From the NCBI GenBank assembly GCA_934667175.1, contig CAKULN010000007.1:23705-87704 (forward strand): DNA of 64,000 bases, given 5' to 3'. Position 1 is the stretch's first letter. The number at the start of each line of letters is the position of its first letter. This stretch comes from an uncultured Bacteroidales bacterium. GTDB lineage: Bacteria > Bacteroidota > Bacteroidia > Bacteroidales > UBA932. Shown here one piece after another: positions 19,283-27,704 of this stretch. The notes under the pieces are model-generated. The model saw only the letters and a list, made by a program, of their open reading frames with translations. It was not told the origin of the DNA and ran no database searches. The position numbers were made by a program, and so were the translations under genes.

Positions 19283-19918
19283 GTGACATTCTATGTTGGT
19301 GGTTTCAATTTCTATTATGGATTGAAGCAGATGAAGCAAATTGATGTTAATTGGCAACGTTACTATTGGATAGATGTGGTTAAACTCTTTGAGCAATTTC
19401 TGGGGCTGGAACAGGAATTGAATAAGGTCATTTATTTTACAGCTTCACCGCTTGATCCAGACAAGAATAGTCGGCAAAGTGCTTTTCTGAATGCGAATGC
19501 TATACTGAATCCAAACAGGTTTGAGGTTGTCCGAGGCAAGTACATAAACAAAACCATAAAATGCCCTCATTGCCATCTTGCCATAAATCGACCGGAGGAA
19601 AAGAAGACCGATGTGAATCTTTCTGTCAGGATGATTGAAGATTGTGTCAAGGATAAAACCGATGTTGTGGTATTAGTCAGTGCCGACACGGACTTGATAC
19701 CTCCCATTGACTTCATTCTGAATAATTTCCCGACCAAAAGGGTCAAGGTCTATTTCCCGCCTGCCAATCATAGTTTCGACATCAATGGATACATCAGAGC
19801 ACATAAATCACATGTTGTTCGCTTGGATGCCAATATAAGAAAGTTTGATAATGCAGTGATGCCCGATATTGTCAGTGTTGGTGAAAAAACATACACAATT
19901 CCTCAGGCTTGGAAATGA
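19283..19918 (+). CDS. NYN-domain protein, probably inactive
   Basis: Member of the NYN (PIN-like) nuclease family, 211 residues with a GTG start; no ATG upstream is in frame. Family marks are FNFYYGLKQ near the N-terminus, the zinc-ribbon-like CPHCHLAINRPEEKKTDVNL near 95-115, and VLVSADTDLIPPIDFI near 130-145. The N-terminal strand normally reads VDGFN with a catalytic Asp; here it reads VGGFN, so the first metal-binding Asp is missing. The GTG start, the missing residue, the low GC and the repeats around it suggest a foreign and decaying gene. If active it would cut RNA. There is no evident partner gene. Confidence 0.75.
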   Translation: MTFYVGGFNFYYGLKQMKQIDVNWQRYYWIDVVKLFEQFLGLEQELNKVIYFTASPLDPDKNSRQSAFLNANAILNPNRFEVVRGKYINKTIKCPHCHLAINRPEEKKTDVNLSVRMIEDCVKDKTDVVVLVSADTDLIPPIDFILNNFPTKRVKVYFPPANHSFDINGYIRAHKSHVVRLDANIRKFDNAVMPDIVSVGEKTYTIPQAWK

Positions 19919-19946
19919 CCCCGATATCATCAATCATATTCTATGC

Positions 19947-20100
19947 TTTTCAAACCACGGGCACAGAGATGTGCTTCTGACAACTGTCAGAGACAGGTCG
20001 TTGTGCCTGACCCCCTTGTTAGGGGATAGGGTCAGACACGCGAATCGGCCTCTCAACCCACCCCAAGGCATCCTCCCGTGCCTGTGGGTTGCAAAACAGC
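19947..20100. repeat. 154-bp intergenic repeat, copy 1
   Basis: Together with copy 2 (21385-21538) this forms a diverged pair running from TTTTCAAACCACGG to GCAAAACA or GCAAACAA. Inside are small inverted repeats (TCTGAC/GTCAGA and TGACCC/GGGTCA). It has no convincing reading frame, and the rest of 19919-20158 holds nothing else I can name. It looks like a non-autonomous mobile or structured element. Confidence 0.65.
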
Positions 20101-20158
20101 CAGAGACAAGAAGTCTTTGAATGTGAAAATAGTCACGTTTTCGTAGGACTATAATTCC

Positions 20159-20194
20159 AAATCCGGGCGGCCTTGGCGGGGCACCCGGATTTTT
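20159..20194. terminator. Inverted copy of the operon terminator
   Basis: This 34-bp core is the reverse complement of the terminator at 19092-19128 with about one mismatch. As a hairpin (AAATCCGGG with CCCGGATTT, then TTTT) it can also terminate plus-strand transcripts of the NYN gene. The two copies bracket the NYN islet. Confidence 0.7.
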
Positions 20195-20224
20195 GCCTTA
20201 GATGCCTCGGCTCGATTTCGGATA

Positions 20225-20256
20225 TTTGTAATATTCATTGAAAATCATTTTCTTTG
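20225..20256 (+). promoter_or_regulatory. Promoter of the HEPN/MNT operon
   Basis: TTTG at 20225-20228, a 20-bp spacer, and TTTCTTTG at 20249-20256 (one mismatch from TAnnTTTG). Five bases (CAGTT) separate it from the ATG, so the leader is very short or absent. Confidence 0.55.
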
Positions 20257-20261
20257 CAGTT

Positions 20262-20585
20262 ATGAGAGAAGATTTGTCACAAGTGCTTGAGCAGGTGCGG
20301 AAAGTCGCCAATGAGACTGTTCCGCAGGGAGGGCACGTCTTTCTCTTCGGATCACGTGCCAGAGGCGACTTCAGAGCAGACTCGGATTGGGATTTTCTGG
20401 TCATTCTTCAAAAAGACAGAATTGAGAAAAGTGACTACGACAGTGTGACATATCCATTGACCCTCCTTGGTTGGCGACTAGGCCTTGACTTTGTGCCTAT
20501 TATCTACACAGAGAATGATTGGAACAGCCGAAAAGACACATTATTTTATCATAATGTTCAAACAGATTCAATAAGAATTATTTAG
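20262..20585 (+). CDS. mntA: MNT-type nucleotidyltransferase antitoxin
   Basis: Minimal nucleotidyltransferase that in characterised type VII toxin-antitoxin pairs inactivates the HEPN toxin by AMP transfer. The signature GSRARGDFRADSDWD (about residues 31-45) is an exact GS-x10-DxD active site. The ATG at 20262 is chosen over one 24 bases upstream because a promoter -7 box ends just before it and because the duplicate at 21282 keeps the same ATG; this gives 107 residues. The HEPN gene follows two bases after the stop, which argues for coupled expression. Assignment to the pair is strong; that AMP transfer happens here is inferred from the family. Confidence 0.85.
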   Translation: MREDLSQVLEQVRKVANETVPQGGHVFLFGSRARGDFRADSDWDFLVILQKDRIEKSDYDSVTYPLTLLGWRLGLDFVPIIYTENDWNSRKDTLFYHNVQTDSIRII

Positions 20586-20587
20586 CT

Positions 20588-21001
20588 ATGACTGAAGATG
20601 AGAGGCGGGTGATTGTTGGTCAGGAAATGGTGAAAGCTCTGAAATTCCTGACTGATTCAGAAGAATTGGCAAAGTTGGAGATGTGGAATGTTGTCGCGAA
20701 TAGGGCGTATTATGCGCTTTATCATGCGGTGATGGCGATGATGGTCAATGATGGATTCTCGCCAAAGACTCATAGCGGCCTAATTACCGAATTTGGCCGG
20801 GAATACGTTTTTACTGGAAGAATTGATCCGAAATATTCAAAGGTTCTTTCTCAAATGAGGTCCATAAGGGAGAATTGTGACTATGATGTCTTTTATTACA
20901 CCAACCGAGAAGAGATGGAACCTATCTTGATCACCGTAAGGGAATTGATAGAACTCATCAAAGAACGGGTTAATGACAGTACGTCTAAAAATAAGTCGTA
21001 A
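20588..21001 (+). CDS. hepT: HEPN-domain toxin (HepT-like ribonuclease)
   Basis: All-helical HEPN protein of 137 residues, the predicted RNase toxin partner of the upstream MNT protein. The catalytic R-x4-6-H motif is present as RAYYALYH (Arg39, His46) and is followed by aromatic residues. Later the sequence YVFTGRIDPKYSKVLSQMR is typical of the UPF0332/HEPN group. It ends in a Lys/Ser-rich tail. The gene order antitoxin-toxin with a two-base gap is standard for this family. No decay is visible in the frame, although the neighbourhood is full of partial copies. Confidence 0.85.
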   Translation: MTEDERRVIVGQEMVKALKFLTDSEELAKLEMWNVVANRAYYALYHAVMAMMVNDGFSPKTHSGLITEFGREYVFTGRIDPKYSKVLSQMRSIRENCDYDVFYYTNREEMEPILITVRELIELIKERVNDSTSKNKS

Positions 21002-21011
21002 TATTTAACTA

Positions 21012-21253
21012 TGGCACAGCATTATTTGAACGAATTCCACAAGCGCAACAGTCAGGCCTGTCGAAAGGATCTTCAGTCCTTACGGCGGCAGCGATTATCT
21101 GTCGAGGATGTCCTCCGACAGAGTCGGATGTTCGGCAGATCTACGACACTGACGATCTTGTCGGAGACGGTAGAATCCAAGAATATTTAGTTGAGAAATG
21201 GGCCAGAATCAACGGCTGTTGGTTCGACGCCCCAGAGTTATATCTGTAGATTG
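21012..21253 (+). pseudogene. Unrecognised coding remnant
   Basis: Several short frames continue one another here. From 21012 a 59-codon frame opens with ATG and ends at a TAG. A second frame, from about 21080 to a TAG near 21250, reads like protein (VRQIYDTDDLVGDGRIQEY, then WARINGCWFDAPELYL) but lacks a start. The pattern suggests a frameshifted fragment, family unknown. A REP-like piece (CAGGCCTGTCGAAAGG) lies inside. Confidence 0.35.
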
Positions 21254-21281
21254 ATTTTCCAGTTCTTGCGCAGTAATTAGT

Positions 21282-21379
21282 TCGATTTCGGATATTTGTA
21301 ATATTCATTGAAAATCATTTCCGTTGCAGATATGAGAGAAGATTTGTCACAAGTGCTTGGGCAGGTGCGGAAAGTCGCC
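21282..21379 (+). pseudogene. Partial duplicate of the mntA promoter and gene start
   Basis: These 98 bases repeat 20212-20309 with about five differences. The copy carries the -33 TTTG, a damaged -7 box (TTTCCGTTG), the ATG and the first 16 codons of mntA, then breaks into the 154-bp repeat. It encodes no functional protein. Confidence 0.85.
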
Positions 21380-21384
21380 TATTC

Positions 21385-21538
21385 TTTTCAAACCACGGAC
21401 ACGGAGATGCGCCTCTGACGGTTGTCAGAGGCAGGTCGATGTGGCTGACCCCCTTGTTGGAGGATAGGGTCAGACACACGAACCGGCCTCTCAACCCACC
21501 CGAAGGCATCCTCCCGTGCCAGCGGGCTGCAAACAACC
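21385..21538. repeat. 154-bp intergenic repeat, copy 2
   Basis: Second, diverged copy of 19947-20100. Its internal hairpin CCTCTGAC/GTCAGAGG (21411-21430) is better preserved than in copy 1. It follows immediately on the truncated mntA duplicate, so its insertion or recombination may have caused the truncation. Confidence 0.65.
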
Positions 21539-21666
21539 GGTCTCGACAGGCCCGGCGACCAGACATATTCCGGAAGACATTAACTGAAGAGGTGGTGTCC
21601 GTAAGGGAGTACCAATATGCCCAAAAATTTCTATCTTTGCAGATAATGAGCTAAAGAACAGACTTT

Positions 21667-21753
21667 ATGATATACCCGATTGGAATACAGAATTTTGAGG
21701 ACATCCGCAGGGGCGGGCAAACATTCATTTACTGTGGTAAAATGCTGATTTGA
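21667..21753 (+). pseudogene. N-terminal fragment of an AAA-ATPase/PD-(D/E)XK nuclease-family gene
   Basis: A 28-codon frame (MIYPIGIQNFEDIRRGGQTF, then a stop) matches the familiar start of the abundant Bacteroidales AAA-ATPase proteins, which begin MIYPIGIQ. The rest of the gene is gone. A -7-like TATCTTTG still lies just upstream, near 21632-21640. 21539-21666 otherwise holds nothing recognisable. Confidence 0.55.
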
Positions 21754-21770
21754 CATTGAAAGATATTTTT

Positions 21771-23930
21771 ATGAACAAAAGAATCCTCGCGGTCACGGGG
21801 GCGTTCCTGTGTCTGCTTTCATCTTGTAACGACAACATGAATCCATTGCTTACAGACTCCACGCTGCCGTATGGCGCGCCTCAGTTCGACAAGATCAAGA
21901 CTGAGCACTATCTGCCTGCCTTCGAGCAGGCCATCACCGAGGCCAAGGCCGAGATCGATGCCATCGTGAACAATCCGGACACCCCGACGTTCGAGAACAC
22001 GATTGCCGCGCTGGACGAGGCCGGAGGCCGCCTTAACGATGTCGCCAGCATATTCTACAACCTTATGGAGGCCGACACGAATGAGGAGATGCAGGCGGTG
22101 GCTGAGAAAGTCTCCCCGATGATGACTGAATATTCAATGTACGTCTCGCTGAACGAGCCGCTTTTCGCCCGTGTCAAGGCCGTGCACGAAAGCGCGGAAG
22201 GACTTGAGCAGGATCAGGCAAGACTTCTGGAGAAGACATGGAAGTCGTTTGTCCGTGGCGGAGCCAACCTCGGTGCCGAGGACAAGAAGACCTACAGTAA
22301 GTTCAGCGAGCAGCTTTCCCTTTTAACCCTCCAGTACGGCAAGAACGTGCTTGCGGCCACTAATGCATTTACGTTGAATATGAAAGACGAGGCTGATCTT
22401 GAGGGACTTCCGGACTTCGTCCGTGAGGCTGCCGCAGAGACCGCCAAATCCAAGGAAATGGATGGCTGGGCGTTTGACCTTTCCGCACCGAGCTATGGGG
22501 CGTTCATGAAGTACAGCACACGCCGGGACCTTCGCCAGAAGATGTGGATGGCCTACAACACAAGGGCGACGGAAGGGGAGAACAGCAACATTGACCTTTG
22601 CCGCCAGATTGCGGAGCTGCGCCTGAAGATAGCGAATATCCTCGGCTACGAAACCTATGCGGACTACGCCCTTGAGGAAAGGATGGCCAAGAACCCTCAG
22701 ACCGTCAATGAGTTCATCGAGAAACTCTTGGCCCCATCGCTTCCTGCCGCCAAGGCCGAGGTCAAGGAGCTTTATGAATATGCCCGTTCCAATGGTTTCG
22801 AGGACACCGAGATCCAGCCTTGGGACTTTGGTTTCTGGTCAGAAAAACTGATGGATGCCCGCTACTCCATCAACGACGAGCAGCTCAAGCCGTATTTCCG
22901 GCTGGAGAACTGCATCGATGCGGCTTTCGGTCTGGCCGGGAAACTCTATGGGTTGTCTTTCGAGGAGAGGAAAGATATTCCTGTCTATCATCCTGACGTT
23001 AAGGTCTATGACGTTAAGGACGCTTCAGGAAGGCACATGGCTCTGTTCTACGCTGACTTCTTCCCTCGTGCCAGCAAGAGGGGAGGGGCTTGGATGACCG
23101 AGTTCCGTGGCCAGAGCATCGTGAACGGGGTGGAGAAACGCCCGTTCATCAGCCTTGTCACCAACTTCACCAAACCAACAGGAGATAAGCCATCGCTTCT
23201 GACCCATGACGAGTTGACGACCCTGCTTCACGAGTTCGGACACAGCCTGCACGGCATTCTCGCCGAGGGAAGATATTCATCACTTACCGGTACGAATGTT
23301 TCCCGCGACTTTGTGGAGCTGCCTTCGCAGATCATGGAGAACTGGGCGTTCGAGCCGGAGTTTCTGGACACTTTCGCGCGGCATTTCGAGACGGGAGAGG
23401 CGCTTCCGGACACCCTTGTGGGCAAGATTGTGGCTGCCAAGAATTATCATGCGGCCTACGCTCAGGTGCGTCAGCTTCAGTTCGGGATCTTGGACATGGC
23501 ATGGCACACGCTGAAGGGTTCTTCTGAGTCCGGTCACTTCGACACTTCGATAAACTCAGTGCACCGCACGCTCAGTGACCTGAAAACCATGCAGAAACTT
23601 GGCACGATTGCCTTTGAGAAAGAAGCCTTGAAGAGTTCCAATGTGATTCCGTCCATCCCGCAGGCCTGCATCTCGACTTCGTTCAGCCACATATTCTCAG
23701 GTGGCTACAGTGCTGGCTACTATTCCTACAAATGGTCCGAGGTTCTGGAGGCGGATGCTTTCAGTCTGTTCAAGGAGAAAGGAATATTCAACACCGAGGT
23801 TTCGCACTCCTTCCGCGACAACATCCTCTCGAAGGGATGCAGCGAAGATGAGGGTGTGCTCTACCGCAGATTCCGTGGGCACGATCCTGAGCCTGAGGCT
23901 CTTTTGGAGAAACTTGGGATTGTGAAATAG
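21771..23930 (+). CDS. dcp: M3-family dipeptidyl carboxypeptidase lipoprotein
   Basis: Zinc metallopeptidase of the M3 family (Dcp/oligopeptidase A type) that trims dipeptides from peptide C-termini, here in the periplasm. The start is the ATG at 21771 (MNKRILAVTGAF); a TTG 21 bases earlier is unlikely. Lipobox LLSSC. The zinc motif HEFGHSLHG lies near residue 487, preceded by LTHDELTTLLHEFGH and followed by the conserved ELPSQIMENWA, whose Glu completes the site. Later motifs GGYSAGYYSYKWSEVLEAD and FRGHDPEPEALL are typical of Dcp. Its 719 residues are a normal length. It stands alone, followed by a REP-type repeat cluster. Confidence 0.93.
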   Translation: MNKRILAVTGAFLCLLSSCNDNMNPLLTDSTLPYGAPQFDKIKTEHYLPAFEQAITEAKAEIDAIVNNPDTPTFENTIAALDEAGGRLNDVASIFYNLMEADTNEEMQAVAEKVSPMMTEYSMYVSLNEPLFARVKAVHESAEGLEQDQARLLEKTWKSFVRGGANLGAEDKKTYSKFSEQLSLLTLQYGKNVLAATNAFTLNMKDEADLEGLPDFVREAAAETAKSKEMDGWAFDLSAPSYGAFMKYSTRRDLRQKMWMAYNTRATEGENSNIDLCRQIAELRLKIANILGYETYADYALEERMAKNPQTVNEFIEKLLAPSLPAAKAEVKELYEYARSNGFEDTEIQPWDFGFWSEKLMDARYSINDEQLKPYFRLENCIDAAFGLAGKLYGLSFEERKDIPVYHPDVKVYDVKDASGRHMALFYADFFPRASKRGGAWMTEFRGQSIVNGVEKRPFISLVTNFTKPTGDKPSLLTHDELTTLLHEFGHSLHGILAEGRYSSLTGTNVSRDFVELPSQIMENWAFEPEFLDTFARHFETGEALPDTLVGKIVAAKNYHAAYAQVRQLQFGILDMAWHTLKGSSESGHFDTSINSVHRTLSDLKTMQKLGTIAFEKEALKSSNVIPSIPQACISTSFSHIFSGGYSAGYYSYKWSEVLEADAFSLFKEKGIFNTEVSHSFRDNILSKGCSEDEGVLYRRFRGHDPEPEALLEKLGIVK

Positions 23931-23942
23931 TTCAGTCGCTTC

Positions 23943-24121
23943 GACACTTCAGTTGCTTCGACAAGCTCAGCAACCGCGGATTCCGTGACCTATTCCCACC
24001 GGTCACTGAGCCTGTCGAAGTGGCCGATTGCTACCGGTCACTGAGCTTGTCGAAGTGACCAGTAGCCTGCCGAAGTGACCATGAACTTACCGAAGCGGTC
24101 ACTGAGCTTGTCGAAGTGACC
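23943..24121. repeat. REP-type repeat cluster
   Basis: Five or six copies of a palindromic unit with the cores CTTCGACAAGCTCAG and GGTCACTGAGCTTGTCGAAG, in both orientations, some degenerate. They lie between the converging dcp and lpxK genes and probably fold into hairpins that also terminate transcription. Confidence 0.85.
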
Positions 24122-24133
24122 ATGAAGCAAGAT

Positions 24134-25282
24134 TTAATACTCCGGAGTGAAATTACGCAAGGCGGTCATCAGAGTCTCCTCGAAGACCGCTTTTTCGTGT
24201 TCAGAAAGGAATCCGACCTCGATCGGCACCTGAAACAGCCTAACCTTCAACTGCTCCGGAATCCTCTTGAAATCCAATATCCTCTGGCAGTCCTTCTCGG
24301 TCGTCGCCACGACGGCCGTAGGGTGCTCCTTCACGGCATTCATTATCTTCTTGATGTCGAAGCGGTTGTAGTTGTGGTGATCCATGAAGCAGAACCGCTT
24401 CACGATCTTGTGCTCGTCGCTGAGGTACATCCTTAGAGGGGTGTCCTTGGCTATCCCCGAGAACAGGATAAGTTTCTGCGAGTAAGCGTACCTCTTGTCC
24501 CCCTCCTCGAAGATAGGCTGGAGCGAATTGTACCAGATCGTTGTGAACAGAAGAGTCTTAGTGGCTCCGTTTTTGTCCGTCCCAGTACAAGTCTTTAGAT
24601 CATAGTCCTTCAGCCCGAATGACTTGGCCCACTTGATTTTCTGCTCGTCTTCCAGATAAGCGGGGCATTTGGAGACAATGATGATGTCTGCGTAATGAAG
24701 CCTTTGCGGCAGGTCGCGCAATCTTCCGAACGGAAGCAACTGATCCTTGTAGGTCGGACGGTTATAGTCCACAAGGACGATGTTGAAATAAGCCCTCAGT
24801 GTCCTGTACTGGAACGCATCGTCCAGAACAATCAGATCCGCCGGCAGAATCGAAGCGCCCGAGCATTTCCTGGCCCTTCTCTCTGTCTTTAGCTTCTCCG
24901 GGTGGCAGAGAATGTCACACCCCTTGATCCTTTGTCTGTCCACCGCGACAGTCACTCCCGGGAATTTCCTTTTTATCTGGAGAGGCTCGTCGCCATATTC
25001 CTTGACCTTGCCGTCCTTTTCGACCAGCTGGAAGCCGCCGCTGTTGCGCTTGTGCCCCCTTGACAGCACTGCAAGATTGCGGAATCCCCAGTCATCGCTC
25101 CGCAGCAGGGTGCGTAGAATCATCTCGGTGTGAGGGGTTTTGCCTGTTCCGCCCGCTGTGATGTTACCAACGCAGATGGTCGGCACCTCACAGGTACCAA
25201 CCTTAAAGATGCCGTGGTCGTAGCAAGCGTGTCTCAGCTTCAGCGTCAGATAGTATGGTGCAAGAAGGATCTTGTCAAGCAT
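24134..25282 (-). CDS. lpxK: Tetraacyldisaccharide 4'-kinase
   Basis: Phosphorylates the 4' position of the lipid A disaccharide at the inner-membrane face. The start is the ATG at 25282 (MLDKILLAPYYLTLKLRHAC); a TTG nine bases upstream overlaps the -7 box and is rejected. The P-loop GNITAGGTGKTP lies at 39-50, the DDAFQYR motif near 150, and the hydrophobic N-terminal anchor is typical. The 382 residues match Bacteroidetes LpxK, which are longer than the E. coli protein. It follows dus by 21 bp on the same strand but has its own -7 box overlapping that gap. Confidence 0.95.
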   Translation of the reverse strand: MLDKILLAPYYLTLKLRHACYDHGIFKVGTCEVPTICVGNITAGGTGKTPHTEMILRTLLRSDDWGFRNLAVLSRGHKRNSGGFQLVEKDGKVKEYGDEPLQIKRKFPGVTVAVDRQRIKGCDILCHPEKLKTERRARKCSGASILPADLIVLDDAFQYRTLRAYFNIVLVDYNRPTYKDQLLPFGRLRDLPQRLHYADIIIVSKCPAYLEDEQKIKWAKSFGLKDYDLKTCTGTDKNGATKTLLFTTIWYNSLQPIFEEGDKRYAYSQKLILFSGIAKDTPLRMYLSDEHKIVKRFCFMDHHNYNRFDIKKIMNAVKEHPTAVVATTEKDCQRILDFKRIPEQLKVRLFQVPIEVGFLSEHEKAVFEETLMTALRNFTPEY

Positions 25283-25287
25283 AGACT

Positions 25288-25296
25288 GCAAATATA
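25288..25296 (-). promoter_or_regulatory. -7 box of lpxK
   Basis: On the minus strand TATATTTGC is followed by AGTCT and the lpxK ATG, so the message is nearly leaderless. The box sits between the dus stop codon and lpxK. Confidence 0.55.
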
Positions 25297-25303
25297 CAAA
25301 AAA

Positions 25304-26338
25304 TCATAAGCCATAGACGCTGTTTGCCTCTGAAATTTCAGTGTCACCCCATTTTTCGGCAATATATTCAAGAATCCTGAACACTTCCGCCGGGTCATTT
25401 TCCGTCACGAGCCGCATCCTGGTCTCCTTGAAGTCTGGCAGTCCCTTGAAGTAGCAGGAGAGGTGGCGGCGCATCTCATAGACCCCGGTCGGCACACCTT
25501 TGAGGTCCAGCGAGAGCCGCATCTGCCTTTTCGCCAGCTCGACACGTTCCTTCACCCCAAGCGGTGGAAGTTCCTCTCCCGTGGCAAGGAAGTGCTTGAT
25601 TTCCTTGAATATCCAAGGATGTCCGAAGGATGCTCTGGCGACCATGATTCCGTCCACCCCATAGCGGTCGAACGCCTCCTTCGCCTTCCGCGCGGAGTTG
25701 ATGTCACCGTTCCCTATTATAGGAATATTCATCCTCGGATTCCGTTTGACCTCTCCGATGAGAGTCCAGTCGGCCTCGCCCTTGTACATTTGGCAGCGGG
25801 TGCGTCCGTGAATTGTGAGGGCCTTGATGCCGGTGTCTTGAAGCCTTTCGGCCAGTTCCACGATGATCTTGCTGCTTTCATCCCATCCCAGACGTGTCTT
25901 CACGGTGACCGGCTTGCCGACAGCCTCGACGATACGCCTTGTGATCATCACCATTTTATCCGGCTCTTTCATCATCCCGGAACCGGCTCCTCGACCGGCG
26001 ATTTTGCTCACAGGACAGCCGAAATTGATGTCGATCACATCGCATCCGTGTCCACCGACAATCTCGTCCGCATGGTCAGCCATTCTCGCGGCCTCGACCA
26101 TCGCATCCGGATCGCTTCCATAGATCTGGATGCCTATCGGAGCCTCGGCGTCGGTGGTCTTGAGCTTGGCGTAGGCCTTTTTCGCATCCCGGATCAAGCC
26201 CTCCGCCGGGATGAACTCCGTGTAGGTCATGTCCGCCCCTTGCTCCCTGCATATTCCTCTGAAGGAAGCGTCCGTGACGTCCTCCATCGGAGCCAGAAGC
26301 ACCGGCCTTTCTCCGAGATCTATATTCCCAATTGTCAT
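25304..26338 (-). CDS. dusB: tRNA-dihydrouridine synthase
   Basis: FMN-dependent enzyme that reduces uridine in tRNA D-loops. The ATG at 26338 gives MTIGNIDLGERPVLLAPMED and 344 residues; a TTG start at 26407 would put the -7 box inside the gene. Landmarks: LAPMEDVTD at 15-23, the catalytic NFGCPVSK with Cys108, KTRLGWDE, the ALTIHGRTR motif and IPIIGNGDI. It is the first gene of a short minus-strand unit with lpxK and diverges from pfkA. The family is certain; DusB rather than another Dus subtype is likely from the length and from the usual single Dus in Bacteroidales. Confidence 0.9.
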   Translation of the reverse strand: MTIGNIDLGERPVLLAPMEDVTDASFRGICREQGADMTYTEFIPAEGLIRDAKKAYAKLKTTDAEAPIGIQIYGSDPDAMVEAARMADHADEIVGGHGCDVIDINFGCPVSKIAGRGAGSGMMKEPDKMVMITRRIVEAVGKPVTVKTRLGWDESSKIIVELAERLQDTGIKALTIHGRTRCQMYKGEADWTLIGEVKRNPRMNIPIIGNGDINSARKAKEAFDRYGVDGIMVARASFGHPWIFKEIKHFLATGEELPPLGVKERVELAKRQMRLSLDLKGVPTGVYEMRRHLSCYFKGLPDFKETRMRLVTENDPAEVFRILEYIAEKWGDTEISEANSVYGL

Positions 26339-26403
26339 ATCGTCGATAATCTCTGACTTTCGTTCCGCTTGGCATTTTCCTTGCGGGAAAGTGCCAATTG
26401 TCT

Positions 26404-26421
26404 GCAAAATTACTATTTTTG
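26404..26421. promoter_or_regulatory. Back-to-back -7 boxes for dusB and pfkA
   Basis: The minus-strand TAATTTTGC (26404-26412) and the plus-strand TATTTTTG (26414-26421) abut with one base between them. The two divergent promoters must share the same DNA, so RNA polymerase can probably occupy only one at a time. Clear TTTG boxes at -33 are not seen for either. Confidence 0.45.
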
Positions 26422-26462
26422 TGGGATAGAATAAAGGATTAATAAGTTAATAGTAGTGTATT

Positions 26463-27443
26463 ATGAAAGAGATAAAGACAATAGGTGTCCTGACATCCGG
26501 AGGTGACGCACCGGGAATGAACGCGGCCATCAGAGCCGTGACCCGTTCAGCGATCTACAACGGATGGAAAGTCATGGGAATCTATCGTGGCTACGAAGGA
26601 CTCATCAACGGTGATCTCAAGGAACTGACCACGGAAAGCGTCAGCAACACGATCCAGAGAGGCGGCACGATTCTGAAAACTGCCCGCAGCGAGGAGTTCA
26701 TGACTGTTGATGGCCGCAAAAAGGCCTACGACAACCTTGTCAAATTCGGAGTTGACGCATTGATTGTCATCGGTGGCAATGGTTCCCTTGCCGGGGCGCA
26801 GGAGTTTGCTCATGAATATGACATCCCGATCATCGGCCTTCCTGGCACGATTGACAACGATCTTTACGGTACGGACTCCACAATCGGTTATGACACAGCA
26901 CTGAACACGATAGTTGAATGCGTGGACAAGATCAGGGACACGGCGACATCTCACGACCGGATATTCTTTGTAGAGGTGATGGGCCGCGACGCCGGCTTCC
27001 TTGCTCAGAACTCCGCCATCGCCGCCGGAGCCGAGGCCGCCATCATACCTGAGGATCAGACGGACATCGACCAGCTTGAGAAATTCATCAGCCATGGCTG
27101 CCGAAAGAGCAAGAACAGTTCGATCGTCCTTGTCTCCGAAAGCCCGAAAGACGGGGGAGCGATGCACTACGCTGAAAGAGTAAGGCAGGAATATCCTGAA
27201 TATGACGTCCGTGTCACCATCCTCGGCCATCTCCAGCGTGGCGGTTGCCCTTCCGCCTATGACAGGATCCTTGCCAGCCGTCTCGGCTACGCCAGCATCG
27301 AGGCCCTTCAGGAAGGCCAGCGCAACATCATGGTCGGCATCTCCAACAACGAGATCGTCTATGTCCCAATCGGCAAAGCCATCAAACTCGACAAGCCGAT
27401 CGACAAAGAACTCATCAACGTCCTCGCTGTGCTGTCCATCTAA
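26463..27443 (+). CDS. pfkA: ATP-dependent 6-phosphofructokinase
   Basis: Commits fructose 6-phosphate to glycolysis as fructose 1,6-bisphosphate. The 326 residues start [20 protein letters not shown]; the nucleotide loop [13 protein letters not shown], the active-site [20 protein letters not shown] and the substrate motif [12 protein letters not shown] are all intact. Gly residues in the GGNGSLAGA segment (about 100-108) fit the ATP-dependent group. It is a single-gene unit with its own -7 box 42 bp upstream and a terminator downstream. Confidence 0.97.
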   Translation: MKEIKTIGVLTSGGDAPGMNAAIRAVTRSAIYNGWKVMGIYRGYEGLINGDLKELTTESVSNTIQRGGTILKTARSEEFMTVDGRKKAYDNLVKFGVDALIVIGGNGSLAGAQEFAHEYDIPIIGLPGTIDNDLYGTDSTIGYDTALNTIVECVDKIRDTATSHDRIFFVEVMGRDAGFLAQNSAIAAGAEAAIIPEDQTDIDQLEKFISHGCRKSKNSSIVLVSESPKDGGAMHYAERVRQEYPEYDVRVTILGHLQRGGCPSAYDRILASRLGYASIEALQEGQRNIMVGISNNEIVYVPIGKAIKLDKPIDKELINVLAVLSI

Positions 27444-27525
27444 GGGACTTCACTGCTGCGTTTCGCTGAATGTCGCCTTGTGAAATGCGTGTCGGATAAA
27501 AGATTGATTATTAGTTAGATAAGCG

Positions 27526-27567
27526 TTGGCCTTGTGCTGATTATGGCACAAGACCAATGTTTTTTTA
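27526..27567 (+). terminator. Terminator of pfkA
   Basis: TTGGcCTTGTGC (27526-27537) pairs with GCACAAGaCCAA (27546-27557), followed by TGTTTTTTT. The remaining bases up to 27704 contain a small ACGTTTT/AAAACGT palindrome and nothing else recognisable. Confidence 0.8.
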
Positions 27568-27704
27568 TGGTTGACAGTCAAATATTTAGCTGCCACGCCA
27601 CTGAAGCCCAACGGCAACGTTTTCGCCACAAAACGTCACCGTCACAGTCAGTTTTACTCTTGAGAGGAGCAAAATTGGCTGTATATGCTACTCTCGAAAA
27701 ATCG

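Noticed and set aside
21385..21654. Frames at 21439-21654 (plus) and 21315-21566 (minus)
   Set aside because: They lie within the 154-bp repeat, differ between copies and show no protein family.
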